53,379 bases of DNA from an uncultured Alphaproteobacteria bacterium (GTDB lineage: Bacteria > Pseudomonadota > Alphaproteobacteria > Rhizobiales > JACESI01). This document shows positions 45,077 through 53,377 of the stretch, in pieces. Every line of letters begins with the position of its first letter. Positions within the stretch are counted from its first letter, which is position 1. The position numbers were made by a program, and so were the translations under genes. The DNA lies in contig CALHLB010000021.1 in the NCBI GenBank assembly GCA_938034375.1, positions 1 to 53,379 of the forward strand. The letters run 5' to 3'. Below the pieces are notes generated by a model that saw only the letters and a list, made by a program, of their open reading frames with translations, was not told the origin of the DNA and made no database searches.

Positions 45077-45090
45077 TTTTATAATTCTTA

Positions 45091-45477
45091 TTATACAAAT
45101 TGGCTGATGCCGGGAATAGATCCTAAAACTTCTGTTACCAATTCTTCACCTGCTTTTTCTTTGGCAAAAGAAACGACTTCCGTTGCCACACCCTGCACAT
45201 CACCCATACCAAGGCCTGCACCGGTTAGTTGACCCATCAGCGCCATAGCGCCACCGCCGCCACCAAGCAGGCCACCAACAGCGCCCATAATGCCACCACC
45301 ATCAGAAGAAACACCAGAAATGAGATCTTGCGCGCCAGGTAGGGCTTCCATCAAGGTAGAAACTTTGTCACTTGGGCCTTCTTGTTGCAAAAAATTCAAA
45401 ATCATACCAACAGCTGTTTGAGCCAATTGTTCATCTATACCAACATTGGTGGCAATTTTGCTAATAAGTTCTTCCAT
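45091..45477 (-). CDS. Small glycine-rich protein, DUF2267-like
   Basis: The 128-residue protein starts MEELISKIATNVGIDEQLAQ and has helical ends and a glycine-rich centre (DGGGIMGAVGGLLGGGGGAM). The ends resemble the small alphaproteobacterial proteins annotated as DUF2267, a call made from memory. No signal or true membrane helix is evident. Function is unknown. It is divergent from the HerA-like ATPase gene across 167 bases with no clear signals. Confidence 0.8.
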   Translation of the reverse strand: MEELISKIATNVGIDEQLAQTAVGMILNFLQQEGPSDKVSTLMEALPGAQDLISGVSSDGGGIMGAVGGLLGGGGGAMALMGQLTGAGLGMGDVQGVATEVVSFAKEKAGEELVTEVLGSIPGISQFV

Positions 45478-45644
45478 TATAATCTCCGTTACGTCTACGT
45501 TAGTTTTATATTGAGCATTTTCGTTTCACTTTAACAAGTGAAACTTGTTTAAAAAAGAAATCCCCCCAATTTTAAAAAAGCTGCATTGCTGTTCTTGAAA
45601 ACATTCGCTTATATGGCCTTTAAGAAACTTGCTCATAAAAGGGG

Positions 45645-47213
45645 ATGGGGCAGATGTATAAAGAAGGCAAAATATATCTTGGCACAAGTGTTCAGGGTGA
45701 ATACCTTGATTTAAAGAGGGCAAATCGTCACGGCCTTATAACAGGCGCAACAGGTACAGGTAAAACTGTTACCTTGCAAATTCTGGCAGAAGGGTTTTCA
45801 AGGGCCGGTGTTCCCGTCTTTTGCGCAGATATTAAGGGTGACTTATCGGGACTTTATGCCAGAGGGGAAAAAAGGGATTTTCTCACCAAGCGCGCACAGG
45901 ATATAGGCTTTGCCGATAAATATGATTATACGTCTTTCCCGACTGTTTTCTGGGATTTATTTGGCGAGCAGGGCCACCCGATCCGCACAACAGTTTCAGA
46001 AATGGGACCTCTTCTTTTAGCTCGGTTGATGGATTTAAATCCAACACAGGAAGGGGTTTTGAATATTGCCTTTAAAATTGCTGATGATGAAGGGCTTCTT
46101 CTTCTTGATATGAAGGATTTGCGGGCCTTATTGGTTAATCTGGCAGAAAGAGCTGCTGAAATTTCTGCCGAATATGGCAATGTATCCAAAGCCTCCATTG
46201 GTACTATCCAGCGCCAGCTTCTCGTTTTGGAGGAGCAGGGTGGCGACATGTTTTTTGGCGAACCAGCTCTGGATATTATGGAAATTATGCGAACAAACAG
46301 AAAAGGAGAAGGACTAATTTCTATTTTGGCAGCAGATAAATTAATGGGCGCTCCCCGTCTTTATGCCACGTTTCTTTTATGGTTACTTTCAGAGCTTTTT
46401 GAAGAATTGCCAGAGGTGGGCGATCCGGAAAAACCCCGTCTTGTCTTCTTTTTTGATGAGGCGCACCTTCTTTTTGATGAAGCGCCGAAAGCCTTGATTG
46501 AAAAAGTCGAACAGGTCGTCAAACTGATTAGATCCAAAGGGGTGGGCGTCTATTTTGTAACGCAAAATCCGCTTGATGTTCCAGATAGCATTTTATCGCA
46601 ATTGGGAAATCGCATTCAACATGCCTTGCGGGCTTATACGCCAAAGGAACAAAAAGCGGTAAAAGTGGCCGCTAATACTTTTAGACCCAATCCGGAATTT
46701 GATGCCTATGATGTGATAATGCAATTGGGCGTTGGGGAAGCGCTTGTTTCAGTGCTGGAAAGTAAGGGCGTGCCAACAATGGTGCAAAAAACACTGATTC
46801 GCCCCCCTTCCTCCCGTTTGGGGCCGCTATCAAAAAGTGAGCGGGAAAAAGCCATAAGCAACAGTCCGGTTTTCGGTCTTTATGACAAGGCAAAAGATAG
46901 GGAATCAGCCTATGAGATTTTAAAACAGCGGGCAGAGAAAAAAGCTGAACTGGAAGAAGAGCAGCGACAAGCGGAAGAAAGAGAGCGTGAAGAAAAAGGG
47001 CGTATGAAACACTCACGAACAGGTTACCGTGATGAATATGGCTACCGTGATGACAGGCCAACCAGACGCGCACGCCGACAATCCACAAGAAGACGCTCCA
47101 ATCGCCAATCGGTTGTTGAAACAGCCATGAAATCTGTGGCACGCTCTATTGCAACCTCGCTTGGAAAAGCGCTGGTACGCGGAATTTTGGGAAGTTTGAA
47201 AGGTGGAAGATAA
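45645..47213 (+). CDS. HerA-like P-loop ATPase, DUF853/YjgR family
   Basis: The 522-residue protein has Walker [13 protein letters not shown] near residue 35, the family segment [16 protein letters not shown], and Walker [18 protein letters not shown]. The C-terminal tail is a charged, Arg-rich stretch. The family belongs to the HerA/FtsK-like ATPases, and its cellular role is not settled. It leads a three-gene plus-strand run. The stop overlaps the next start (TAATG). Confidence 0.92.
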   Translation: MGQMYKEGKIYLGTSVQGEYLDLKRANRHGLITGATGTGKTVTLQILAEGFSRAGVPVFCADIKGDLSGLYARGEKRDFLTKRAQDIGFADKYDYTSFPTVFWDLFGEQGHPIRTTVSEMGPLLLARLMDLNPTQEGVLNIAFKIADDEGLLLLDMKDLRALLVNLAERAAEISAEYGNVSKASIGTIQRQLLVLEEQGGDMFFGEPALDIMEIMRTNRKGEGLISILAADKLMGAPRLYATFLLWLLSELFEELPEVGDPEKPRLVFFFDEAHLLFDEAPKALIEKVEQVVKLIRSKGVGVYFVTQNPLDVPDSILSQLGNRIQHALRAYTPKEQKAVKVAANTFRPNPEFDAYDVIMQLGVGEALVSVLESKGVPTMVQKTLIRPPSSRLGPLSKSEREKAISNSPVFGLYDKAKDRESAYEILKQRAEKKAELEEEQRQAEEREREEKGRMKHSRTGYRDEYGYRDDRPTRRARRQSTRRRSNRQSVVETAMKSVARSIATSLGKALVRGILGSLKGGR

Positions 47214-48601
47214 TGATGCTTGAAAATGTTTTACAAGCTGTTGATGACGGGTTAGATGAGAGCCTGGAGAGGCTTTTTAGCCTTTTGAAAATAAAGAGTA
47301 TTTCAACAGATCCAGCTTTTAAGGAAGAGTGTTTTAAAGCAGCAGAATTTCTGGTTGAAGAACTCAATGGCATTGGTTTTGAAGCATCGGTACGCAAAAC
47401 ATCAGGTCACCCAATGGTTGTCGCCCATGATAAAGGTAATGAAGGGAGTAAAAAACCGCATGTCCTCTTTTATGGTCATTATGATGTGCAACCGGTCGAT
47501 CCGTTAAATCTTTGGGATAGAGATCCCTTTGACCCCCAAATCAAAGCTATGGAAGATGGATCAAAACGCATTATGGCAAGAGGGGCGGCAGATGATAAAG
47601 GCCAGTTGATGACCTTTGTGGAAGCTTGCCGCGCTTATAAAGCAATTAAGGATGATTTGCCCTGTTCGGTAACTATTTTTTTCGAGGGGGAAGAAGAATC
47701 AGGCTCACCGAGTCTGGATGATTTTCTGGACGCGAATAAAGAAGAATTAATGGCCGATGTCGCTCTCGTATGTGACACGAATATGTGGGATAGAAATACC
47801 CCCGCGATTACAACCACTTTACGCGGCATGTTAACTGAAGAGCTGGTTATTACAGCAGCAGATATGGATTTGCATTCAGGATATTTCGGGGGAGCAGCCA
47901 GAAATCCGATTGAGGTTTTATCCAAAATTTTGGGCCAGATTAAAGATGAGAATGGTCACATCACCATTCCTGAATTTTATGAAGGTGTTCTGGAAATTCC
48001 GCAAGATGTCAAGAAAATCTGGGATAATCTCAAATTCGATGAAAAAGCATTTTTGGGAAGCGTTGGTTTATCGCACCCAGCCGGTGAAAAAGACCGTTCC
48101 GTTCTGGAGCAAACATGGACAAGACCAACTTTTGAAATTAATGGTATTTGGGGCGGTTATACTGGCGATGGTTTTAAAACAGTCATCCCCGCCAAGGCTC
48201 ATGCAAAAGTTTCTTTCCGTCTGGTGGGAGAGCAGGATCCCCACAAAATCAGAGAAAGTTTTCGTGCCTTGGTAAAAGCCACTTTGCCGGAAGATTGCGG
48301 GGTTGAGTTCATTGCCCACGGGGCCAGCACCGCAACCCGTTTGCCATTTGATAGCGATTTTTTACAAAAAGCCAAAAGCGCGTTGGATGAAGAGTGGGGC
48401 GTAAAAACCGCGCTCAGCGGCATTGGCGGCTCTATTCCTGTTGTTGGAGATTTTAAAAATCATCTAGGCATGGATAGCCTTATGGTCGGCTTTGGTTTGG
48501 GAGATGACCGCATTCATTCACCCAATGAAAAATATGAGCTTTCAAGTTTTCATAAAGGCATTCGCTCATGGGTTCGTATTTTGGATAAACTTGCATCTTA
48601 A
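47213..48601 (+). CDS. M20-family dipeptidase/deacylase
   Basis: This zinc-dependent amidohydrolase has 462 residues. Metal ligands are visible in VLFYGHYDVQP, ARGAADDKGQ (bridging Asp), FFEGEEESGSPS (catalytic Glu pair) and RIHSPNEKYE (His near the C-terminus), with a lid domain at about 195–355. It resembles the carnosinase-like/ArgE-DapE group acting on dipeptides or N-acyl amino acids. The substrate is unknown. It is coupled to the ATPase gene upstream and 11 bases from the aminotransferase gene downstream. Confidence 0.92.
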   Translation: MMLENVLQAVDDGLDESLERLFSLLKIKSISTDPAFKEECFKAAEFLVEELNGIGFEASVRKTSGHPMVVAHDKGNEGSKKPHVLFYGHYDVQPVDPLNLWDRDPFDPQIKAMEDGSKRIMARGAADDKGQLMTFVEACRAYKAIKDDLPCSVTIFFEGEEESGSPSLDDFLDANKEELMADVALVCDTNMWDRNTPAITTTLRGMLTEELVITAADMDLHSGYFGGAARNPIEVLSKILGQIKDENGHITIPEFYEGVLEIPQDVKKIWDNLKFDEKAFLGSVGLSHPAGEKDRSVLEQTWTRPTFEINGIWGGYTGDGFKTVIPAKAHAKVSFRLVGEQDPHKIRESFRALVKATLPEDCGVEFIAHGASTATRLPFDSDFLQKAKSALDEEWGVKTALSGIGGSIPVVGDFKNHLGMDSLMVGFGLGDDRIHSPNEKYELSSFHKGIRSWVRILDKLAS

Positions 48602-48612
48602 AAGGAAAAGAA

Positions 48613-49467
48613 ATGGCAGACTGGTCAGAAACCTGGACATGGTGTGAAGACAAATGGCATGAAGGCAATATGCCGATGCTGGGTGTTAGAAGCCATGCTG
48701 CCTGGCTCTGTTCCAGTGTTTTTGATGGCGCGCGGGTTTTTGAAGGCGTGATGCCCGATATGGATTTGCACTGCGAGCGGGTAAACCTCTCTGCGGCTTC
48801 TTTGGGTCTGAATCCTTTTATGAAACCGCAGGATATGCTGGCGCTTGTTAGCGAGGCAGTCACTAAATTCAAGAGCAATGAAGCGCTTTATATTCGCCCC
48901 ATGTATTGGGCAGAAGAGGGTGGCTTTATGGGTGTACCACCTGAAAAAGAAAGCACGCGCTTTTGCCTATCTGCCTATGTTACACCCATGCCAGAGCCAA
49001 AGGGCTTTACGGCCATGACATCAAAAATAATAAGGCCAGCCCCCAAGCAGGCACCGGTTTTTGCCAAGGCGGGTTGTCTTTATCCCATAGGCGGTTTGGC
49101 GATGAAGGAAGCGCAGGCACAAGGTTTTCAAAACGCGATTATTCTGGATGGGCTAGGCAATGTTGCTGAATTTGCAACATCCAATTTATGGATTGTGAAA
49201 GAGGATGTTGCTTATACCCCGATACCCAATGGCACTTTTTTAAATGGCATTACCCGCCAGCGCGTTATAAAATTGTTGCGAAAAAACGGGGTGGATGTGA
49301 TTGAAAAATCTTTAACGATGGAAGAAGTGCATAAAGCTGACGAGGTTTTTTCAACCGGCAATCATTCCAAGGTTATGCCGGTTACCAAGGTTGACCATGT
49401 GGATTTTGATAAAGGACCAATAACCAAACTTGCGCGTGCGCTTTATTGGGATTTTGCCCATAGATGA
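48613..49467 (+). CDS. Branched-chain-type class IV aminotransferase
   Basis: This fold type IV PLP enzyme has 284 residues. The probable PLP lysine lies in APVFAKAGCLYPIGGLAMKEA, and GNVAEFATSNLWIV is the family segment near the cofactor. GITRQRVIKLL and FSTGNHSKVMPV follow. Members interconvert branched-chain amino acids or make D-amino acids, so the name is provisional. Placement after an M20 peptidase suggests amino acid recovery from peptides or N-acyl compounds. Confidence 0.88.
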   Translation: MADWSETWTWCEDKWHEGNMPMLGVRSHAAWLCSSVFDGARVFEGVMPDMDLHCERVNLSAASLGLNPFMKPQDMLALVSEAVTKFKSNEALYIRPMYWAEEGGFMGVPPEKESTRFCLSAYVTPMPEPKGFTAMTSKIIRPAPKQAPVFAKAGCLYPIGGLAMKEAQAQGFQNAIILDGLGNVAEFATSNLWIVKEDVAYTPIPNGTFLNGITRQRVIKLLRKNGVDVIEKSLTMEEVHKADEVFSTGNHSKVMPVTKVDHVDFDKGPITKLARALYWDFAHR

Positions 49468-49508
49468 ATAGGAAGCACACTTTATAGCTTGGGGAAAATG
49501 CTTTAATT

Positions 49509-49967
49509 TCATGAATGTTTAATTTTTCTTAATTTGAACCAACTTTTTTTCAGTATAGTAAAATGCCTTTTTATTGGATAAACCCTAAATGGTAATAAAA
49601 ATCTCGGTTTATTAAATATTTCAAGCATCCAATCTTCTTCATCAAAAAATGAAAATGTTATTTTATTGAGTTGCGAATAAGAAATATTTTTAAGTATACC
49701 CGCTGTATATTCTGCGGAAACTTCCAGTAAATCTTGTATTCTCATGTTTTTATCAAGAAAATATATATATAAATCTTCTTCTTCTGGCGTGCCTTCTGTT
49801 ATAAATAATAAATAATTATCCTTAAATTTATATTGTTTTTCTAAAATGAAACCCGTTAATTCTATACTTTTTTCAATTTTTGAATTTTCAAGAATTATTT
49901 TAGGTTTTATATTGTCGGATTTATTTCTTCTTTTGACTTTAAAATCAGATATTTCCATAATTTGCAT
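49509..49967 (-). CDS. Hypothetical protein coupled to the glycine-zipper gene (immunity-like)
   Basis: The 152-residue soluble protein starts at the ATG at 49967 (MQIMEISDFKVKRRNKSDN), which overlaps the preceding stop as TAATG. Translation would be coupled. A longer frame from 50066 would lie inside the upstream gene and is not used. The protein is Lys/Asp/Glu/Phe-rich and more AT-rich than its neighbours. Segments LLFITEGTPEEEDLYIYFLD and ITFSFFDEEDWMLEIF look like a mixed alpha/beta fold. No family is recognised. Its tight coupling to a toxin-like gene is the reason for the immunity proposal. Confidence 0.6.
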   Translation of the reverse strand: MQIMEISDFKVKRRNKSDNIKPKIILENSKIEKSIELTGFILEKQYKFKDNYLLFITEGTPEEEDLYIYFLDKNMRIQDLLEVSAEYTAGILKNISYSQLNKITFSFFDEEDWMLEIFNKPRFLLPFRVYPIKRHFTILKKSWFKLRKIKHS

Positions 49968-50617
49968 TAAAAAAACCAGCCAAAAGAGATGCCTGCACCA
50001 AGGGCACCCAAAGCACCGCCAATAAACACACCAGCACTCACACAAACTGGTGCGCCAGGACCGCAAGCTATTCCAGCTAAAGCGCCTCCAGTAGCTCCTC
50101 CAGCGAAACCACCACCAATAATAAGGCCTTCTTTAGCTGTTGCTTTGGTTTTATCTTTCGCTAATGCAATATTATAAACGGCTATTCCAAGTGTCACGAC
50201 AATTAATCCTTGGCCTAATTTTGTAAGTTTTGATGCTGCAGCACTGACAGAATCACGTGGCCTACCAGAACTTTCAATAATTTCCAGATAAACCTGATTC
50301 TTTTGATGAGAAGATAATTTAAAAAATTGTTTATCATACTTTATTTGAGAGTATTTTTCTGTCAACTCATTTAACGTTAGGCCTGTTTTCTTTAATCCAA
50401 CAGCCTTTGCACGTCCAATATCACTACTTTTTAAGCGCTGTGCTTCAAGTATTTCATTGCGAATTAAGTTTACTTGCATAGCTGCATTTTGGACTGAGAT
50501 TTGGTGAGAAGATACTTTAAACTTATATTCATAAGATAACTGCTTTACTTGATTAATGTAACTTATTCTAATTGTTCCATCATTAATAAATCTATAGGTA
50601 AAATTAGTCGCCGCCAC
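49967..50617 (-). CDS. Glycine-zipper membrane-active protein, toxin-like; 5' end uncertain
   Basis: The 216 residues from a GTG at 50617 have a charged helical N-terminal part (about 1–125), a hydrophobic helix (LGQGLIVVTLGIAVYNIALA) and a C-terminal glycine-zipper hairpin (GGGFAGGATGGALAGIACG ... GALGALGAGISFGWFF). Such C-termini occur in pore-forming bacterial effectors. The frame is open upstream of the GTG to 50660. Adding one A to the run near 50655 would join it to an ATG at 50670 (MINNTK then TDTLETALSQIE), so the true N-terminus may be lost to a frameshift. The downstream gene overlaps its stop. Confidence 0.6.
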   Translation of the reverse strand: MAATNFTYRFINDGTIRISYINQVKQLSYEYKFKVSSHQISVQNAAMQVNLIRNEILEAQRLKSSDIGRAKAVGLKKTGLTLNELTEKYSQIKYDKQFFKLSSHQKNQVYLEIIESSGRPRDSVSAAASKLTKLGQGLIVVTLGIAVYNIALAKDKTKATAKEGLIIGGGFAGGATGGALAGIACGPGAPVCVSAGVFIGGALGALGAGISFGWFF

Positions 50618-50727
50618 TTCTATTTGTGAGAGGGCGGTTTCAAGGGTGTCTGTTTTGTATTATTTATCATGTTATTAGTTTATTGAAAATAAATTTCAAC
50701 TTAAGATATATTGTTAACTCACATTAA

Positions 50728-50754
50728 ACAAGAGCTTTTTGATTTTTCTCTTGT
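50728..50754. repeat. Hairpin in the region before sodB
   Basis: ACAAGAG (50728–50734) and CTCTTGT (50748–50754) form a perfect 7-bp stem followed on the plus strand by AATTTATTTTTT. The 220-base gap between the toxin-like gene and sodB shows no other gene. The hairpin could terminate a short plus-strand transcript or act in sodB control. Confidence 0.4.
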
Positions 50755-50889
50755 AATTTATTTTTTAAAAAGTTCTCAATAGAGTGATTTTCTCTCATAA
50801 ACCATCTTGCTCTTGTTAAAAGAGCGCACTATTTTCCAAATCATCTAATCCCGTGTTTTGATAGCACAAACCATTTGGAGATTTTAAAA

Positions 50890-51483
50890 ATGGCCTTCAC
50901 CCTCCCTGATTTGCCTTATGCCTATGATGCACTTGGCCCTTATATGTCGGCTGAAACCTTAGAGTTTCACCACGATAAACACCACAATGCCTATGTAACA
51001 GCAGGCAATGGCATGATTGAAGGCACACCCTATGCTGATATGAGTTTGGAAGAGGTTGTGGTGAAAAGCCATAGCGATAATCCAGGCCTTTTCAACCAGG
51101 CTGGCCAGCATTTCAACCACGTGCATTTCTGGCAATGGATGAAGCCAAATGGCGGTGGTGCTATTCCTGGTAATTTAGAAGCGAAAATCAAGGAAGATTT
51201 AGGCTCTGTTGAAGCTTTTCGCGATGCATTTATTAATGCCGGTAAAACCCAATTCGGTTCTGGCTGGTGCTGGCTTGCGCTAAAAGATGGCAAGTTGGAA
51301 GTGATAAAAACACCAAATGGTGAAAATCCGCTTGTGCATGGCGCCACACCGCTTTTGGGCTGCGATGTTTGGGAACATTCCTATTACATTGATTACCGCA
51401 ACGCTCGCCCGAAATATCTGGAAGCTTTTTTTGATAGCCTTGTGAACTGGGAATATGTAACAGAGCTTTTTGAAAAAGCTTAA
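50890..51483 (+). CDS. sodB: Superoxide dismutase, Fe/Mn family
   Basis: This cytoplasmic enzyme dismutates superoxide. It has 197 residues from MAFTLPDLPYAYDALGPYMS, chosen because GGAG lies at proper distance and the family starts here. An upstream ATG at 50875 adds five odd residues. Metal ligands are His27 in EFHHDKHHNAYV, the His in QHFNHVHFW, and Asp and His in CDVWEHSYY. QAGQHFNHVHFW with Gln near position 70 is the usual iron-type arrangement in alphaproteobacteria, but the metal is not certain. Confidence 0.96.
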   Translation: MAFTLPDLPYAYDALGPYMSAETLEFHHDKHHNAYVTAGNGMIEGTPYADMSLEEVVVKSHSDNPGLFNQAGQHFNHVHFWQWMKPNGGGAIPGNLEAKIKEDLGSVEAFRDAFINAGKTQFGSGWCWLALKDGKLEVIKTPNGENPLVHGATPLLGCDVWEHSYYIDYRNARPKYLEAFFDSLVNWEYVTELFEKA

Positions 51484-51510
51484 TCTGTTCTATAAAATTT
51501 AAGATGAAGA

Positions 51511-51540
51511 ACCCCAAAGCAATGCTTTGGGGTTTTCTTT
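51511..51540 (+). terminator. Terminator of sodB
   Basis: ACCCCAAAGC (51511–51520) and GCTTTGGGGT (51524–51533) form a perfect 10-bp stem followed by TTTCTTTTT. Confidence 0.9.
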
Positions 51541-51708
51541 TTGCCTTTTTTATAAAAAAGACGCTTGCATAATAATGCTTTAAAAAAATCAAAAAACGCA
51601 GTAAAATCCACTAACCCTAAAAACAAATGATATTTTATAAGAATATATGGTATATACAGTGGAAAACATGGAATTATATATATTTCTTGACAGAATATAC
51701 AGAAGGGA

Positions 51709-51796
51709 AGTATAAAGCCACGTACCGCCTGTACGCGGACTAAGACGGATGCATTGGAATTATAGCGTCCAAGTCTGAGTATAAAGCCACGTGCCG
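51709..51796 (-). repeat. Pair of 69-bp-spaced direct repeats, possible gene remnant
   Basis: AGTATAAAGCCACGTACCG (51709–51727) recurs as AGTATAAAGCCACGTGCCG (51778–51796). The 69-base spacing equals 23 codons. The minus-strand frame reads ARGFIL ... RYNSNASVLVRVQAVRGFIL, like the C-terminal repeat of some surface or tail-fibre-type proteins. No full gene is present, so it may be a decayed fragment. Confidence 0.4.
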
Positions 51797-51865
51797 TTCT
51801 CATCCGGATGGGTTTTCAAAATCTCGGTTCTTGAATCTTGTTATTCATGAGAGTACAATCGCTTC

Positions 51866-51949
51866 AAAGGGGTGTACGGGAAGCACGATGCTGGGCGCGA
51901 TAAGCCGTTACCCTTAAAAGGCTGGAGCATCACAGCCTTTTTCTTTTCT
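51866..51949 (+). ncRNA. Candidate small RNA with own promoter and terminator
   Basis: A sigma-70-like promoter TTGAAT (51831–51836), 17-base spacer, TACAAT (51854–51859) is followed by about 85 bases ending in a rho-independent terminator, AAAAGGCTG (51916–51924) with CAGCCTTTTT (51933–51942). In between, AAGGG...ACGG pairs with CCGT...CCCTT, enclosing a hairpin AGCA-CGA-TGCT (51882–51892). The terminator loop contains AGCATC, complementary to GATGCT of that hairpin, so a kissing interaction is possible. No gene follows on this strand. I recognise no known RNA family. Confidence 0.55.
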
Positions 51950-51989
51950 TGCGGTATTTCAATTATTATTGTTGCTGTGAAAAGATACA

Positions 51990-52083
51990 TATAGCCAAAC
52001 TCATATAAAATGATCATGAATTTTGGCTATATTTCGTAATCTGCGCTCATCTTTCCTTTTAAAATGATGATCATTTTAAAAGG
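51990..52083. repeat. Two-palindrome intergenic repeat, copy C
   Basis: Palindrome 1 has arms TATAGCCAAA (51990–51999) and TTTGGCTATA (52022–52031). After 23 bases, palindrome 2 has perfect 14-bp arms CCTTTTAAAATGAT (52055–52068) and ATCATTTTAAAAGG (52070–52083) around one base. The layout equals copy A at 21488–21581. Outer GTAATC/GATTAC sequences extend the pairing. Confidence 0.7.
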
Positions 52084-52103
52084 ATTACGCTATATTTCAC
52101 CCA

Positions 52104-52892
52104 TTATGCCAAAACGCCGCCTGATCCGAAAAGGGTAGCGGCAGAAAAAATATTATCAACGGATTGGTAGATATTGGCAGCTCTTTCAGCTTCCTCATTA
52201 TTGAGGTTGAAGGCTGAAAGCGAGCCTTCTTCCTCTCCTCCTTGCAATTCTGCCTGCTGCTCTTCGCGCAATTGCTGTTGGGCTTCCTGTAAATCAGCCT
52301 GTGCCTGGCGGGCAACGGCTCTATCTTGGGGGGAAGGTTCTCGCGGGGCAAGGGCGGCGCGAATAACGGTTCTAAGTTTTTCAATACTGGCAGAAGGGTC
52401 GCCTTCAATGGGGGCTGAATCAATTTGCACCTCACCGGCAACGGCATATTGTTGGCCATCCGGACCCGTTTGAAATTCATATGTTGGAGCGCTGGCATAA
52501 GGTCCGCCTGCAAGGGCGTGTGCTTGTTCGTGGGCGCGTACCTCACGGTCGCGCGCTTGCAATTCGCGCACTTGTGCCTGTTCTTCATCTGTTAATTCTG
52601 CCGCTTCCAGATTGCCTGATGGCGCCCCTTCTTGTGTTTCCTCTGTTGCGTTACTTTGCCGCGCCTGTTCAAGCGGTGTTGGCTCTTCCTGCAATTGTGT
52701 TGAAGACTGGTTGGAAGCAGAAACGGCAGGACTATCCAAAACACTAATGGCCCCGCGCGGTGCATTGCTGGCTGTGTTTCTTTGGTTTTGAGAGAGCAGA
52801 TTTTGATTGGCAATAAAAGACTGTTCGGCATTTCTTGCAAAAAGAAGCCGTTCAGATTGGGACGCAACAGTGGCAGCAACAAAACCAGCCAT
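52104..52892 (-). CDS. SprA-related putative metalloprotease (CJM1_0395-type)
   Basis: The 262-residue protein has a low-complexity Gln/Ser-rich N-terminal 95 residues. A conserved core follows: VRELQARDREVRAHEQAHALAGG, with zinc motif HEQAH at 121–125, then FQTGPDGQQYAVAGEVQIDSAPI. A Gln/Ala/Glu-rich helical segment comes after it. The core matches the SprA-related family that carries an HExxH metalloprotease signature. Substrates are unknown. No signal peptide is clear. Confidence 0.88.
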   Translation of the reverse strand: MAGFVAATVASQSERLLFARNAEQSFIANQNLLSQNQRNTASNAPRGAISVLDSPAVSASNQSSTQLQEEPTPLEQARQSNATEETQEGAPSGNLEAAELTDEEQAQVRELQARDREVRAHEQAHALAGGPYASAPTYEFQTGPDGQQYAVAGEVQIDSAPIEGDPSASIEKLRTVIRAALAPREPSPQDRAVARQAQADLQEAQQQLREEQQAELQGGEEEGSLSAFNLNNEEAERAANIYQSVDNIFSAATLFGSGGVLA

Positions 52893-52942
52893 AACGTTAA
52901 AATAACGCCTTTTATTAAATGTAATCTTAAAAAGTGCAGGTT

Positions 52943-53377
52943 TTAGGCGATTTTATGTTTTTTAAGAAGGCACCAATTAACAATAAAGGCTGCAATGACC
53001 ATTTCAAAAAAGCTTAAAGAAAGGGCGATAAAAACAATCATCGGGGTGGCAAGGTTCATATTGTAAAGCCCAAGCCATAAAATAACAAAAACACCCATCC
53101 AGACACAAAAACCGGAAAGTAGGGCTCGTTGATAGCTGGTTCCAAACTGATTAAGAAAAAGCCAGTGAAAAAACGTGGAAAAAATAATCAGGATCGTGTC
53201 CCAAACACCCCAAATCATGAAAATGGACAAATCCATGGGTGCAATATTGTCAATTTCAGGAAATGCATCCCGCATCATGGGCATGATGAAAACAAAATAC
53301 CGAAAGATTTCTGAAAGATTAATCCATAAGAAATTAAGGATAAGAGCCAGTATAAATGGTTTTTTTGTTTTCATCAT
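52943..53377 (-). CDS. Hypothetical four-helix membrane protein
   Basis: The 144-residue protein has four hydrophobic segments (about 8–32, 52–75, 85–108, 112–138) and a short Lys-rich tail. It begins MMKTKKPFILALILNFLWIN two bases from the window edge, so an earlier start outside the window cannot be excluded. No family is recognised. It lies 50 bases upstream of the metalloprotease gene on the same strand. Confidence 0.75.
   Translation of the reverse strand: MMKTKKPFILALILNFLWINLSEIFRYFVFIMPMMRDAFPEIDNIAPMDLSIFMIWGVWDTILIIFSTFFHWLFLNQFGTSYQRALLSGFCVWMGVFVILWLGLYNMNLATPMIVFIALSLSFFEMVIAAFIVNWCLLKKHKIA

Noticed and set aside
49967-50066. Longer start of the immunity-like gene at 50066
   Set aside because: The extra 33 residues are Cys/Trp-rich out-of-frame translation of the glycine-zipper region. 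The TAATG overlap gives a better start.
51480-51803. 107-codon minus-strand frame after sodB
   Set aside because: It runs across the sodB terminator and has low-complexity sequence. Only its repeat part is of interest and is listed as a remnant.
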